Assembly (NCBI RefSeq): GCF_964340395.1
Contig: NC_135557.1
Location: forward strand, 16,160,867-16,224,866
DNA from: Glandiceps talaboti
Lineage: Eukaryota > Hemichordata > Enteropneusta > Spengelidae
Length of the DNA stretch: 64,000 bases
Direction of reading: 5' to 3'
Made by a program: the position numbers and the translations under genes. Positions 1-11,945 of the stretch are shown in pieces. The notes under the pieces are model-generated. The model was not told the origin of the DNA, did no database searches, and worked only from the letters and a program-made list of their open reading frames with translations. The first letter of the stretch is position 1, and the number at the start of each line of letters is the position of its first letter.

Positions 1-2
1 AT

Positions 3-197
3 ACTCGAACTTATTATGTACAGGCTCGCAACGAAACGGCCATATACACATTGAGCTTGAAAGTTCGGCCGACACAGTATACAGCGACTGTGCAGTGTGC
101 GCATTATACCATAGACAATGGATGGCAGTTGTCTACTGCATATAACACTTTTGACTCGACAGAGGTGGTAATTTTGTTTCATTGTAATGTGTCATAA
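3..197 (+). CDS. 3' end of an unidentified gene (partial terminal exon)
   Basis: An open frame runs from the window edge to a TAA at 195-197. It reads as a plausible protein tail (…VQARNETAIYTLSLKV… then …NGWQLSTAYNTFDST…), with alternating hydrophobic and polar residues like a beta-rich domain. A poly(A) signal follows the stop by about 25 bases, which supports a real terminal exon. The 5' part lies outside the window, so neither acceptor nor reading phase can be checked. I do not recognise the family. Confidence 0.4.
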   Translation, partial: TRTYYVQARNETAIYTLSLKVRPTQYTATVQCAHYTIDNGWQLSTAYNTFDSTEVVILFHCNVS

Positions 198-221
198 TTA
201 TGTAACACATATAGTTTTATA

Positions 222-227
222 AATAAA
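222..227 (+). promoter_or_regulatory. poly(A) signal AATAAA
   Basis: A canonical AATAAA hexamer stands about 25 bases after the stop codon of the partial exon at the left edge, the usual place for a cleavage signal of a short 3' UTR. In AT-rich DNA such a hexamer can also arise by chance. Confidence 0.4.
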
Positions 228-230
228 AGA

Positions 231-698
231 ATGAATTTCACGAAAAAGAACCTATTGTATGTTTGTTCAAAGATCGGAATACAAATGTACCGGGGAGACA
301 GCTGTGTTGACGTATCACACAACAATGCACTAGCGATGGCAAAGGAACTGTCTGAAGTAAATCGCTGTTTTGTTTATCGTTCATTGCAATGTCCCGAAAG
401 GGTTGAACGGGCCAATTTTATAACTTTACCACTGTACAGTGAATCAAAATATGGAGCTTGGACGACAGCGTATGAATATAACGGGGTGTGCTGTACGCCG
501 GGGATGTACGTACGTGGCAGGGTGGAGCCGAAGACAATTGCACTTACAGCTACACGACTTTTGCAATTGAAACTCATGATCCAAAAAATCTGTTTCGGCA
601 CCATTTTGAATAGTATTCTGCCTTCTTTCCTTGTATATTTTTGTCCAGACGCGTTACATTATTTTCTGTTGATGCAGCATGTACTATGTGTATCATAA
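231..698 (+). other. open frame of 155 codons, doubtful
   Basis: This frame starts with an ATG directly behind the AATAAA signal and has no recognisable domain. It contains a cysteine-containing stretch (YEYNGVCCTPGMYVRG) and ends in a hydrophobic tail. It could be a diverged neighbour of the exon at the window edge, since both contain a W…TAY pattern, or simply an open stretch without function. No splice or promoter evidence supports it. Confidence 0.15.
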
Positions 699-939
699 CA
701 CGGAAAGTCGGGTTGACGTCATGCTCAGTTTAGATTGAGATGATCGTCATACTGCCACTTCCAACGACATGGTGAAAAAGAATGCTTTGTTACATGTAAT
801 CAATTCAAAATAATACGCAGATAATAGGCGGAAAAAACCCCAAAATTTACTTCTTTAAAAAAAAGATTTACAGGTTCGTTATTATTTCGGGGGAGTTTGA
901 ATTTATTGTGTGATTTGGCACGCTAGGTATGTGTAACAG

Positions 940-1368
940 GGTGTATCGGCCAGCAACGACAGTGGTATCGATATCGGTGACGAGGCCTCGGCCATCAATG
1001 ACAGTGGTATCGGGGACGATCTGCAAGATCAAAACAACGACATTGCTTTGCATCAAAACGAATGTCCGCACTGCCTTTGCTACCCGTGTGTCACAACATA
1101 CCGACAAGACTTGCTTGGTATGGGCCAGGAACCTTGTGACGAAAATGTTTTGGTTCGCCATCGGCTCTACCGAAAGTATTGGAATATGCTCGACCGAAGA
1201 AATGCGTGGAACGATCCACGCTACTTACATAGGAAGCAGCAACTAATGCAGGCTGATGATGTTGCCATCAGTCGTAGGGAAGTGATGCCTAAATGCGTCA
1301 CTTCGCAGGTACGGTCTCTTTATCAAAATTTACCCGGTGTGCCGTACAGAGGTCATAGCTGGGCGTAA
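940..1368 (+). CDS. ORF/exon with CxxC…PC motif and REVMPxCV…GVPYxGHxW tail
   Basis: An acceptor-like CAG at 937-939 opens a frame that runs to TAA at 1366-1368 (about 142 codons). It begins acidic and serine-rich with an internal echo (SNDSGIDIGDE and INDSGIGDD). A compact cysteine cluster follows (ECPHCLCYPCVT), then a basic aromatic stretch (RRLYRKYWNML, roughly) and the tail REVMPKCV…LPGVPYRGHSW. From general knowledge this resembles a short ORF type recurrent in invertebrate genomes, loosely like the cysteine-rich cytoplasmic part of P2X7 receptors, and it may be carried by a mobile element. No upstream exon or promoter is visible. The function is unknown. Confidence 0.4.
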   Translation, partial: GVSASNDSGIDIGDEASAINDSGIGDDLQDQNNDIALHQNECPHCLCYPCVTTYRQDLLGMGQEPCDENVLVRHRLYRKYWNMLDRRNAWNDPRYLHRKQQLMQADDVAISRREVMPKCVTSQVRSLYQNLPGVPYRGHSWA

Positions 1369-1603
1369 GCTCGGTCTAACCGAACGGCTGAAAAACCACA
1401 AACCAAACGGCCCTTTTCAGGGCCACCACATCCTCCAAAAAGAGTGTACCTTACCTAAACTACACGTTCATGTTTTGCGTATGTCGGTGTTGTCATTTGT
1501 TAGCAATTTTATTCTAATTTGAGATCAAAACACCTTTCTAATTGGTTTTCTACTTGAAATGGTACTCCCATTACCAAAAAATAAAACCCAAACAGAAAGA
1601 CAA

Positions 1604-1604
<1 letters not shown>

Positions 1605-1654
<50 letters not shown>
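1605..1654. repeat. (CA)n microsatellite
   Basis: A pure CA dinucleotide run of about 50 bases. The surrounding 1370-2140 shows no supportable gene. Confidence 0.95.
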
Positions 1655-1662
<8 letters not shown>

Positions 1663-2139
1663 AACACAAAATAGTCACATTTCTACCACTGTATACTTTT
1701 GCCTTGTCGCCGGACCGTACTTCTGATTTGATCATTACCGTTACGTTATTATGGTAGGTAGAGGTAAATAATCTAGCGAATTGATTATCGAGATACTACC
1801 AACCCCCCAGGGAGTTACGCAAACGTTTACACAGTATTTGAGTGACAGCTGTTTGGACGCTTCTAACCTAACATTTCGCCACATACCACATGACAACATA
1901 CATCAAATTTCGCTCCCAGATCATCATAATTTACAAAACAATTCACACAGGCACCTCTTCTACATATTTATAATTCATTTTGGGATACATTTAGAGTAAA
2001 TGCTCGGGAAATAGCCGTGATTTTGACAGTTTTCTTGGAGCTCCCAGGCGATGTTAGGAGTACGAGAGGCTTTGCATAAATGAGCGTCCCTACTGTAATC
2101 CTCCTTTTATAGTCGATACGGGCCTTTAATGATATCAGT

Positions 2140-5100
2140 AAATGATTTGATAATATCATCAAATATTTAGTGATATCAACAAATATTTGATAATATCAAA
2201 TCATTTACTGATATCATTAGAGGACATCTAATGATATCATCAAATAGAGGACATTTAATAATATCATCAATTCATTTAATGATATCACCAATTCATTTAA
2301 TGATATCATCAATTCATTTCATGATATCATCAATTCATTTAGTGATATCATCAATTCATTTAATGATATCATCAACTCATTTAATGATATCAATTCATTT
2401 AATGATATCATAAATTCATTTAATGATATCTTAAATTCATTTAGTGATACCATCAATTCATTTAATGATACCATCAATTCATTTAATGATATCATCAATT
2501 CATTTCATGATATCATCAATTCATTTAGTGATATCATCAATTCATTTAATGATATCATCAACTCATTTAATGATATCAATTCATTTAATGATATCATAAA
2601 TTCATTTAATGATATCTTAAATTCATTTAGTGATACCATCAATTCATTTAATGACATCAATTCATTTAATGATATCATCAATTCATTTAATGATATCTTA
2701 AATTCATTTAGTGATATCATCAATTCATTTAATGATATCATCAATTCATTTAATGATATCATCAACTCATTTAATGATATCATCAATTCATTTAGTGATA
2801 TCATCAATTCATTTAGTGATATCATCAATTCATTTAATGATGTCATCAACTCATTTAATGATATCAATTCATTTAATGATATCATAAATTCATTTAATGA
2901 TATCTTAAATTCATTTAGTGATACCATCAATTCATTTAATGATATCAATTCATTTAATGATATCATAAATTCATTTAATGATATCTTAAATTCATTTAGT
3001 GATATCATCAATTCATTTAATGATATCATCAATTCATTTAATGATACCATCAATTCATTTAGTAATATCAATTCATTTAATGATATCAATTCATTTAGTA
3101 ATATCAATTCATTTAATGATATCAATTCATTTAATAATATCAATTCATTTAATGATATCATCAATTCATTTAATGATATCATCAATTCATTTAATGATAC
3201 CATCAATTCATTTAATGATATCACCAATTCATTTAGTGATACCATCAATCCATTTAATAATATCATCAATTCATTTAGTGATATCATCAATTCATTTAAT
3301 AATATTATCAATTCATTTAGTGATATCATCAATTCATTTAATGATACCATCAATTCATTTAATGATATCATCAATTCATTTAGTGATATCATCAATTCAT
3401 TTAATGATATCATCAATTCATTTAATGATATCATCAATTCATTTAGTGATATCATCAATTCATTTGATGATATCATCAATTCATTTAATGATATCATCAA
3501 TTCATTTAGTGATATCATCAATTCATTTAATGATACCATCAATTCATTTAGTAATATCAATTCATTTAATGATATTATCAATTCATTTAATGATATCAAT
3601 TCATTTAATGATATCATAAATTAATTTAATGATATCATCAATTCATTTAATGATATCACCAATTCATTTAATGATATCATCAATTCATTTCATGATATCA
3701 TCAATTCATTTAGTGATATCATCAATTCATTTAATGATATCATCAACTCATTTAATGATATCAATTCATTTAATGATATCATAAATTCATTTAATGATAT
3801 CTGAAATTCATTTAGTGATACCATCAATTCATTTAATGATACCATCAATTCATTTAGTAATATCAATTCATTTAATGATATCAATTCATTTAATAATATC
3901 AATTCATTTAATGATATCATCAATTCATTTAATGATATCATCAATTCATTTAATGATACCATCAATTCATTTAATGATATCACCAATTCATTTAGTGATA
4001 CCATCAATTCATTTAATAATATCATCAATTCATTTAGTGATATCATCAATTCATTTAGTGATATCATCAATTCATTTAGTGGTATCAGCAATTCATTTAA
4101 TGATATCAGCAATTCATTTAATGATATCATCAATTCATTTAGTAATGTCAATTCATTTAATGATATCATCAATTCAATTAGTGATATCATCAATTCATTT
4201 AGTGATATCATCAATTCATTTAATGATATCATCAATTCATTTAATGATACCATCAATTCATTTAATAATGTCATCAATTCAATTAGTGATATCATCAATT
4301 CATTTAGTGATATCATCAATTCATTTAGTGATATCATCAATTCATTTAATGATACCATCAATTCATTTAATGATATCATCAATTCATTTAGTGATATCAT
4401 CAATTCATTTAATGATATCATCAATTCATTTAATGATATCATCAATTCATTTAGTGGTATCATCAACTCATTTAGTGATATCATCAATTCATTTAGTGAT
4501 ATCATCAATTCATTTAATGATACCATCAATTCATTTAGTAATAGCAATTCATTTAATGATATTATCAATTCAATTAGTGATATCATCAATTCATTTAGTG
4601 ATATCATCAATTCATTTAATGATATCATCAATTCATTTAATGATATCATCAATTCATTTAATGATACCATCAATTCATTTAATAATGTCATCAATTCAAT
4701 TAGTGATATCATCAATTCATTTAGTGATATCATCAATTCATTTAGTGATACCATCAATTCATTTAGTGATATCATCAATTCATTTAGTGATACCATCAAT
4801 TCATTTAATGATATCATCAATTCATTTAATGATATCATCAATTCATTTAATGATACCATCAATTCATTTAGTGATATCATCAATTCATTTAGTGATACCA
4901 TCAATTCATTTAATGATATCATCAATTCATTTAGTGATATCATCAATTCATTTAGTGATACCATCAATTCATTTAATGATACCATCAATTCATTTAATGA
5001 TATCACCAATTCATTTAGTGATACCATCAATTCATTTAATAATATCATCAATTCAGTTAGTGATATCATCAATTCAGTTAGTGATACCATCAATTCATTT

Positions 5101-8100
5101 AATAATATCATCAATTCATTTAATGATATCATCAATTCATTTAGTGATATCATCAATTCATTTAATGATATCATCAATTCATTTAATGATACCATCAATT
5201 CATTTAGTAATATCAATTCATTTAATGATATCATCAATTCATTTAATGATATCAATTCATTTAATGATATCATCAATTCATTTAGTGATATCATCAATTC
5301 ATTTAATGATATCATCAATTCATTTAATGATATCATCAATTCATTTAATGACATCAATTCATTTAATGATATCATCAATTCATTTAATGATACCATCAAT
5401 TCATTTAGTAATATCATCAATTCGTTTAATAATATCATCAATTCAATTAGTGATATCATCAATTCATTTAATAATATCATCAATTCATTTAGTGATATCA
5501 TCAATTCATTTAATAATATAATCAATTCATTTAATGATATCATCAATTCATTTAATAATATCATCAATTCATTTAGTGATATCATCAATTCATTTAGTGA
5601 TATCATCAATTCATTTAGTAATAGCAATTCATTTAATGATACCATCAATTCATTTAGTAATAGCAATTCATTTAATGATATCATCAATTCAATTAGTAAT
5701 ATCAATTCATTTAATGATATCATCAATTCAATTAGTGATATCATCAATTCATTTAGTAATAGCAATTCATTTAATGATATCATCAATTCAATTAGTAATA
5801 TCAATTCATTTAATGATATCATCAATTCATTTAGTGATATCATCAATTCATTTAGTAATATCATCAATTCATTTAGTAATATCAATTCATTTAATGATAT
5901 CATCAATTCAATTAGTAATATCAATTCATTTAATGATATCATCAATTCAATTAGTGATATCATCAATTCATTTAGTAATAGCAATTCATTTAATGATATC
6001 ATCAATTCATTTAGTAATATCAATTCATTTAATGATATCATCAATTCATTTAGTGATATCATCAATTCATTTAGTAATAGCAATTCATTTAATGATACCA
6101 TCAATTCATTTAGTAATAGCAATTCATTTAATGATATCATCAATTCATTTAGTAATATCAATTCATTTAATGATATCATCAATTCAATTAGTGATATCAT
6201 CAATTCATTTAGTGATATCATCAATTCATTTAATGATATCATCAATTCATTTAATGATACCATCAATTCATTTAATAATGTCATCAATTCAATTAGTGAT
6301 ATCATCAATTCATTTAGTGATATCATCAATTCATTTAGTGATATCATCAATTCATTTAATGATACCATCAATTCATTTAATGATATCATCAATTCATTTA
6401 GTGATATCATCAATTCATTTAATGATATCATCAATTCATTTAATGATATCATCAATTCATTTAGTGATATCATCAACTCATTTAGTGATATCATCAATTC
6501 ATTTAGTGATATCATCAATTCATTTAATGATACCATCAATTCATTTAGTAATAGCAATTCATTTAATGATATTATCAATTCAATTAGTGATATCATCAAT
6601 TCATTTAGTGATATCATCAATTCATTTAATGATATCATCAATTCATTTAATGATATCATCAATTCATTTAATGATACCATCAATTCATTTAATAATGTCA
6701 TCAATTCAATTAGTGATATCATCAATTCATTTAGTGATATCATCAATTCATTTAGTGATACCATCAATTCATTTAATGATATCACCAATTCATTTAGTGA
6801 TACCATCAATTCATTTAATAATATCATCAATTCAGTTAGTGATATCATCAATTCATTTAGTGATACCATCAATTCATTTAATAATATCATCGATTCATTT
6901 AATGATATCATCAATTCATTTAGTGATATCATCAATTCATTTAATGATATCATCAATTCATTTAATGATACCATCAATTCATTTAGTAATATCAATTCAT
7001 TTAATGATATCATCAATTCATTTAATGATATCAATTCATTTAATGATATCATCAATTCATTTAGTGATATCATCAATTCATTTAATGATATCATCAATTC
7101 ATTTAATGATATCATCAATTCATTTAATGACATCAATTCATTTAATGATATCATCAATTCATTTAATGATACCATCAATTCATTTAGTAATATCATCAAT
7201 TCGTTTAATAATATCATCAATTCAATTAGTGATATCATCAATTCATTTAATAATATCATCAATTCATCAATTCATTTAGTGATATCATCAATTCATTTAG
7301 TGATATCATCAATTCATTTAGTGATATCATCAATTCATTTAATGATATCATCAATTCATTTAATGATATCATCAATTCATTTAATGACATCAATTCATTT
7401 AATGATATCATAAATTCATTTAATGATATCAATTCATTTAATGATATCAATTCATTTAATGATATCATCAATTCATTTAGTGATATCATCAATTCATTTA
7501 ATGATACCATCAATTCATTTAGTAATATCATCAATTCGTTTAATAATATCATCAATTCAATTAGTGATATCATCAATTCATTTAATAATATCATCAATTC
7601 ATTTAGTGATATCATCAATTCATTTAATAATATCATCAATTCGTTTAATAATATCATCAATTCAATTAGTGATATCATCAATTCATTTAATAATATCATC
7701 AATTCATTTAGTGATATCATCAATTCATTTAATGATATCATCAATTCATTTAATGATATCATCAATTCATTTAATAATATCATCAATTCATTTAGTGATA
7801 TCATCAATTCATTTAGTGATATCATCAATTCATTTAGTGATATCATCAATTCATTTAGTAATAGCAATTCATTTAATGATATTATCAATTCATTTAATGG
7901 TACCATCAATTTATTTAATAATATCATCAATTCATTTAATGATATCAATTCATTTAATGATATCATCAATTCATTTAGTGATATCATCAATTCATTTAAT
8001 GATATCATCAATTCATTTAATGATATCATCAATTCATTTAATGACATCAATTCATTTAATGATATCATCAATTCATTTAATGATACCATCAATTCATTTA

Positions 8101-8510
8101 GTAATATCATCAATTCGTTTAATAATATCATCAATTCAATTAGTGATATCATCAATTCATTTAATAATATCATCAATTCATTTAGTGATATCATCAATTC
8201 ATTTAATAATATCATCAATTCGTTTAATAATATCATCAATTCAATTAGTGATATCATCAATTCATTTAATAATATCATCAATTCATTTAGTGATATCATC
8301 AATTCATTTAACGATATCATCAATTCATTTAATGATATCATCAATTCATTTAATCATATTATCAATTCATTTAACGATATCATCAATTCTTTTGATGATA
8401 TCATCAAATCGACCAATTTGCCGATATTATCAATTTCATTTAATGATATCAGCAAATTATTTGATTCGATGATATCATCAAATATTTGATGATATCATCA
8501 AATGCCGACC
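2140..8510. repeat. 6.4-kb satellite, 21-bp unit with 18-bp variants
   Basis: About 300 head-to-tail copies of a 21-base unit (ATGATATCATCAATTCATTT plus A) alternate with 18-base versions that lack one ATC. The unit contains GATATC and the palindrome TGATATCA. Because both lengths are multiples of three and stop codons are rare in the unit, long frames stay open on both strands: about 1190 codons of MISLNEL heptads on minus and 575-581 codons of ISSIHLM heptads on plus. This follows from the unit length and is not evidence of a protein. Both edges (2140-2250 and 8370-8510) hold degenerate units with CAAATATTTG, as expected for old units at the margins. Blocks recur at a longer period (see findings). 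Confidence 0.97.
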
Positions 8511-9096
8511 AAAAAGTAAAACGGCTTGCATTCTAACTTACCAGGCCATGGTAACAGTACAACATTGTAAAACCTCCAATTGTGATAGTTGCGCAACGCA
8601 GTGAAATTGTTGTCCGTTAAATTCAACTATAGATATAATTTTTTAATGACTTTTGACAAAGTGTTTTCAACGTTTTACATTGCCAGTGTTAGTGTTCTTA
8701 GTGTATGACTCTGAGCCGAGTTCTAGGCTTAAGCGGTGTAGGCATTTGTTCGTTACTAGACATTAGTCAGTATTTCGGTATGTCACATTGTTTCTGATGA
8801 AAGTGTTTATATTTTGTCAAAGAATTAATCACTGCTCTTGACAAACGTCCCATCGTTGGCAGAATGTTCCCTACCTGAATGTCTGTGGTGTAATTTTACT
8901 GATCTCGACATATAAGTATAGCGACGGCAGCTGTCCCAATAGCGACTACATTCTGAAAACTGAATGAACAGCTGAGCCCTGTAGCCCCATCACTTCATAA
9001 AATTAATGCTCGTTCATCGTAAGTTTGAGATTATTTTAGTTTAAAATTGTCATCACGAATTATAGTAGGTCTATGTATATAATAAATAGATAATAT
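8511..9096. other. unassigned stretch between satellite and hairpin
   Basis: No open frame of note, no tandem repeat and no recognisable exon of the neighbouring gene family. An NHL exon for gene A would be expected in this direction but is not seen here. Confidence 0.5.
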
Positions 9097-9233
9097 CCCG
9101 GTATTTCACATTCGTGCTACGTCATTTCCGACTCATGATTCCCCTATGGCTTCTGTATCGGCTCGGAGGGATACAGCCGACATGAGGGGAATCATTCATC
9201 CTCGATGACGTAGCACTCATTCGGAATACCGGG
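9097..9233. repeat. hairpin / MITE-like inverted repeat
   Basis: The left arm begins CCCGGTATTTCACATTCGTG and the right arm ends in its imperfect complement (…CATTCGGAATACCGGG). The arms are about 45-50 bases with a roughly 40-base middle. Such short non-coding hairpins are typical of MITEs. No clear target duplication is visible. Confidence 0.6.
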
Positions 9234-9318
9234 AGAGAATATACAAATAATCTTAGCCAGTTGCGTGCAGAATTCATTCATGAATTCCTAAATTATTGAA
9301 AAAGCAACTTAATTTTAC

Positions 9319-9753
9319 CTTGAAATTCTTTCCTAACTTCTATTTTCCCAAAAGTTGGTATATCCAGAGGTTGCGTATTGTCCGGCGCCGACAGATGAGT
9401 CTTGATAGTATCTTGTGGCGTTTTTAGTTGACATTGTAATTGCTTGATCCTATCCTCCTTTGTCTTCAGTTGTATATTAAGTGAATTAATTTGTTCAGTT
9501 TGGTCTGTTTTATTTTTAGTGTATTCACTAATCTGTTTCTTTAGTTGCAGATTCAGTTGTTTCTGTGTGGATAGTGAAGAATTTGCTTGCTGTAGTTGAT
9601 TTTGCGAACACCATGGGACTATATCAAACATGTTCAAACATATCGTGCTGAGGTCAGTACTCTTCCTTGACAATGATAAACTTCTACATAGTAAGGCATC
9701 GCTACTTGAATTGATACATCTTCTGCCGTGAACTTTGAAATGGTGCATCATTC
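9319..9753 (-). CDS. Gene A coiled-coil exon
   Basis: A 435-base exon with acceptor CAG at its 5' end and donor GTAAAA. It begins GMMHHFKVHGRRC and shares the block LLCRSL-LSRK-TDLSTI with the gene D exon at 56438-56905. The second half is a coiled coil (LQLKKQISEYTKNK, then INSLNIQLKTKEDRIKQLQ). The end DNTQPLDIPTFG…VRKE is also shared with gene D (DNKQPLDIPTSG…VRKEG). It should connect the membrane part to an NHL propeller, which is not in view. Phase 1 at both ends. Confidence 0.7.
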
Positions 9754-11914
9754 CTGGGAATGAGATATAATTTTATTACTGATGTAGATTAAATGAAAGA
9801 ATATTCGTGTGAGATATAAAATAACATACTTGTTTTATGAATGACAAGTTTCATGACATTAGGATTTAATTACAGCATAGTTGTTCTACTTAGTGATATA
9901 GTTGGGATTAAGTCATTTCACATTCGAATACCTTTAATATTAATTTGTTGAAAGTGCAGTGGGTATAGTGTATATAAGTCCTTTGCAGTATTACAATTAT
10001 TTCAGTTGATTCGGAGCCAATCTTGGTGGTTTGCCAATTTCACATGAGTTGATGATCTATGATCGTTAGGCTCTTATTTCTATACTGTATGTTAGCTAGT
10101 AGCATGTAACCAAGTAAATGTGGAACATGGGTCGATCACCTGAAGGCTTCAGATTACCACATTCTTAAGTCAGTTTATGTGTCTCCTTAAAGGGGGTATA
10201 TTACTACAATACAAGTTTAAATTAGTTTATATACATATATAAACAATTTGGTCATTGAGTGAAATGAATTAAACTTTTTGGTCTACAATTCTTCCCAAAT
10301 TATGCAAATAATAAACTTGTGTATTGATTTCTTCATACCTCTAGAAGTTTCACACCACTAATAATGTAATCTTCTGTGTACACAATTTGATTGGCATTAC
10401 ATTTAATATTGGTCAGATAAATGCAACGACAATGTGTGTCTGGAAAACTATAGAGTCAAATCTTAATATTCCCATGATATATATAAGTATTGACTATACC
10501 TGGAATATTTAATTTTACGTTGCCAACTTTAACAACCACGTATCGTTTGATCCCAAATAAAAATAGCACATTCTGTCTTTTCCTCAGGATTTTCTTTAAT
10601 GGTTCAGTCACTTTTACAGAGAGTTCCAAAATATCACAACTGTGAGTTCTGTATCTTGTACACAGCTTGGCACTGAAAAGCCGTAGAAGTTTCTTTTTAT
10701 GTGATGGCTTAAATCCTTTGTTAGTATCTACTTCAAGTAACAGAATGCCATTTCCTGCCAAAAAAGAGAAAATACAGATCAATGGAATCAAGAGTTTTCC
10801 CCAACAATTGTACAAAAAAAAATATTTCTGGAGTATATTAAGTTACAGCTATCTCTCCAACTAAATTATATTAAATTTACGTTCTTTGACGTAAAAGTAA
10901 ACAATCGAATTGAAAGGTTATTTTGGTAAATACAACTGGAAATGCTGCGGAATCATCCTGAATGTTTTTATTTATTGTTTGCGAAAGACAAAAATAAAAG
11001 GATACTCCTACAATGCAGTTACAATCGGACGTAAATGAATGTTTACATGGTAAGAACAAGACAGATGCAAGAAGCAATAAATGGGAAGTTGTGATCAAAT
11101 TGACTCCAGTGAAAGAACGCTCCATCTCCTCTCTTTGGCTTGACGCTGCTTGGTAAATGGTTCATTGGTACACAGGTTTCATAACTAAAGATGTACAGAA
11201 AATAAATTGACAGACAGTGCTGAATGCAGGTTTTGAATTTTCAGTAAGGGTGGCCCAAACTGGTATTGTTCGAATTGGAAATGAAAGACATGCAAGTACT
11301 AGTGTCAGACACATTCGTTTGTCTCTACAATAGACTGGAGGTTTATTTAAAATCAAAGTAACCAATGTAAAGTTTATTGTAATTTTAAATCATACATTAC
11401 CTGTTGAGACTGAAGGTTTGAAAATTACCAGAACAATGATAACAAAAATTAGGTTCATCAAATATAACGGATCAATCCATTGTAGAAACCCTGGCCATAT
11501 TTCATCTTTATATTGTTGATTTAAACCTAAATGGAAGAGACACAACATAATTCCTGTTAATTAATTTATATATAGCTGGAGAGTAGCTGTGACACACATA
11601 AGTGAAAACACGAAGTTTTGCAAATGACTGAAATTTATGTATGTATGTATGTATGTATGTATGTATGTATGTATGTATGTATGTATGTATGTATGTATGT
11701 ATGTATGTATGTATGTATGTATGTCGGATTACTTGTATGTAGGTGATTCACTGCTTGATATTATCCAAACTACAAAGTGTATTGTGATTTATACTAAATA
11801 TAGGGAGTCTTCAGTATGTACAAGTGAGTGGTGAGGGCCATACATGTATGTATGTATGTATGTATGTATGTATGTATGTATGTATGTATGTATGTATTTA
11901 TACATGTATGTATG

Positions 11915-11945
<31 letters not shown>

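Noticed and set aside
3690-7262. 1190-codon frame (minus) and 575-581-codon frames (plus) in the satellite as giant repeat proteins
   Set aside because: Both strands are open at once because the 21- and 18-base units are multiples of three and lack stops. There is no start context, no flanking unique coding sequence and no splice signal.
2140-8510. CRISPR-like array
   Set aside because: Units are contiguous without unique spacers and the context is eukaryotic.
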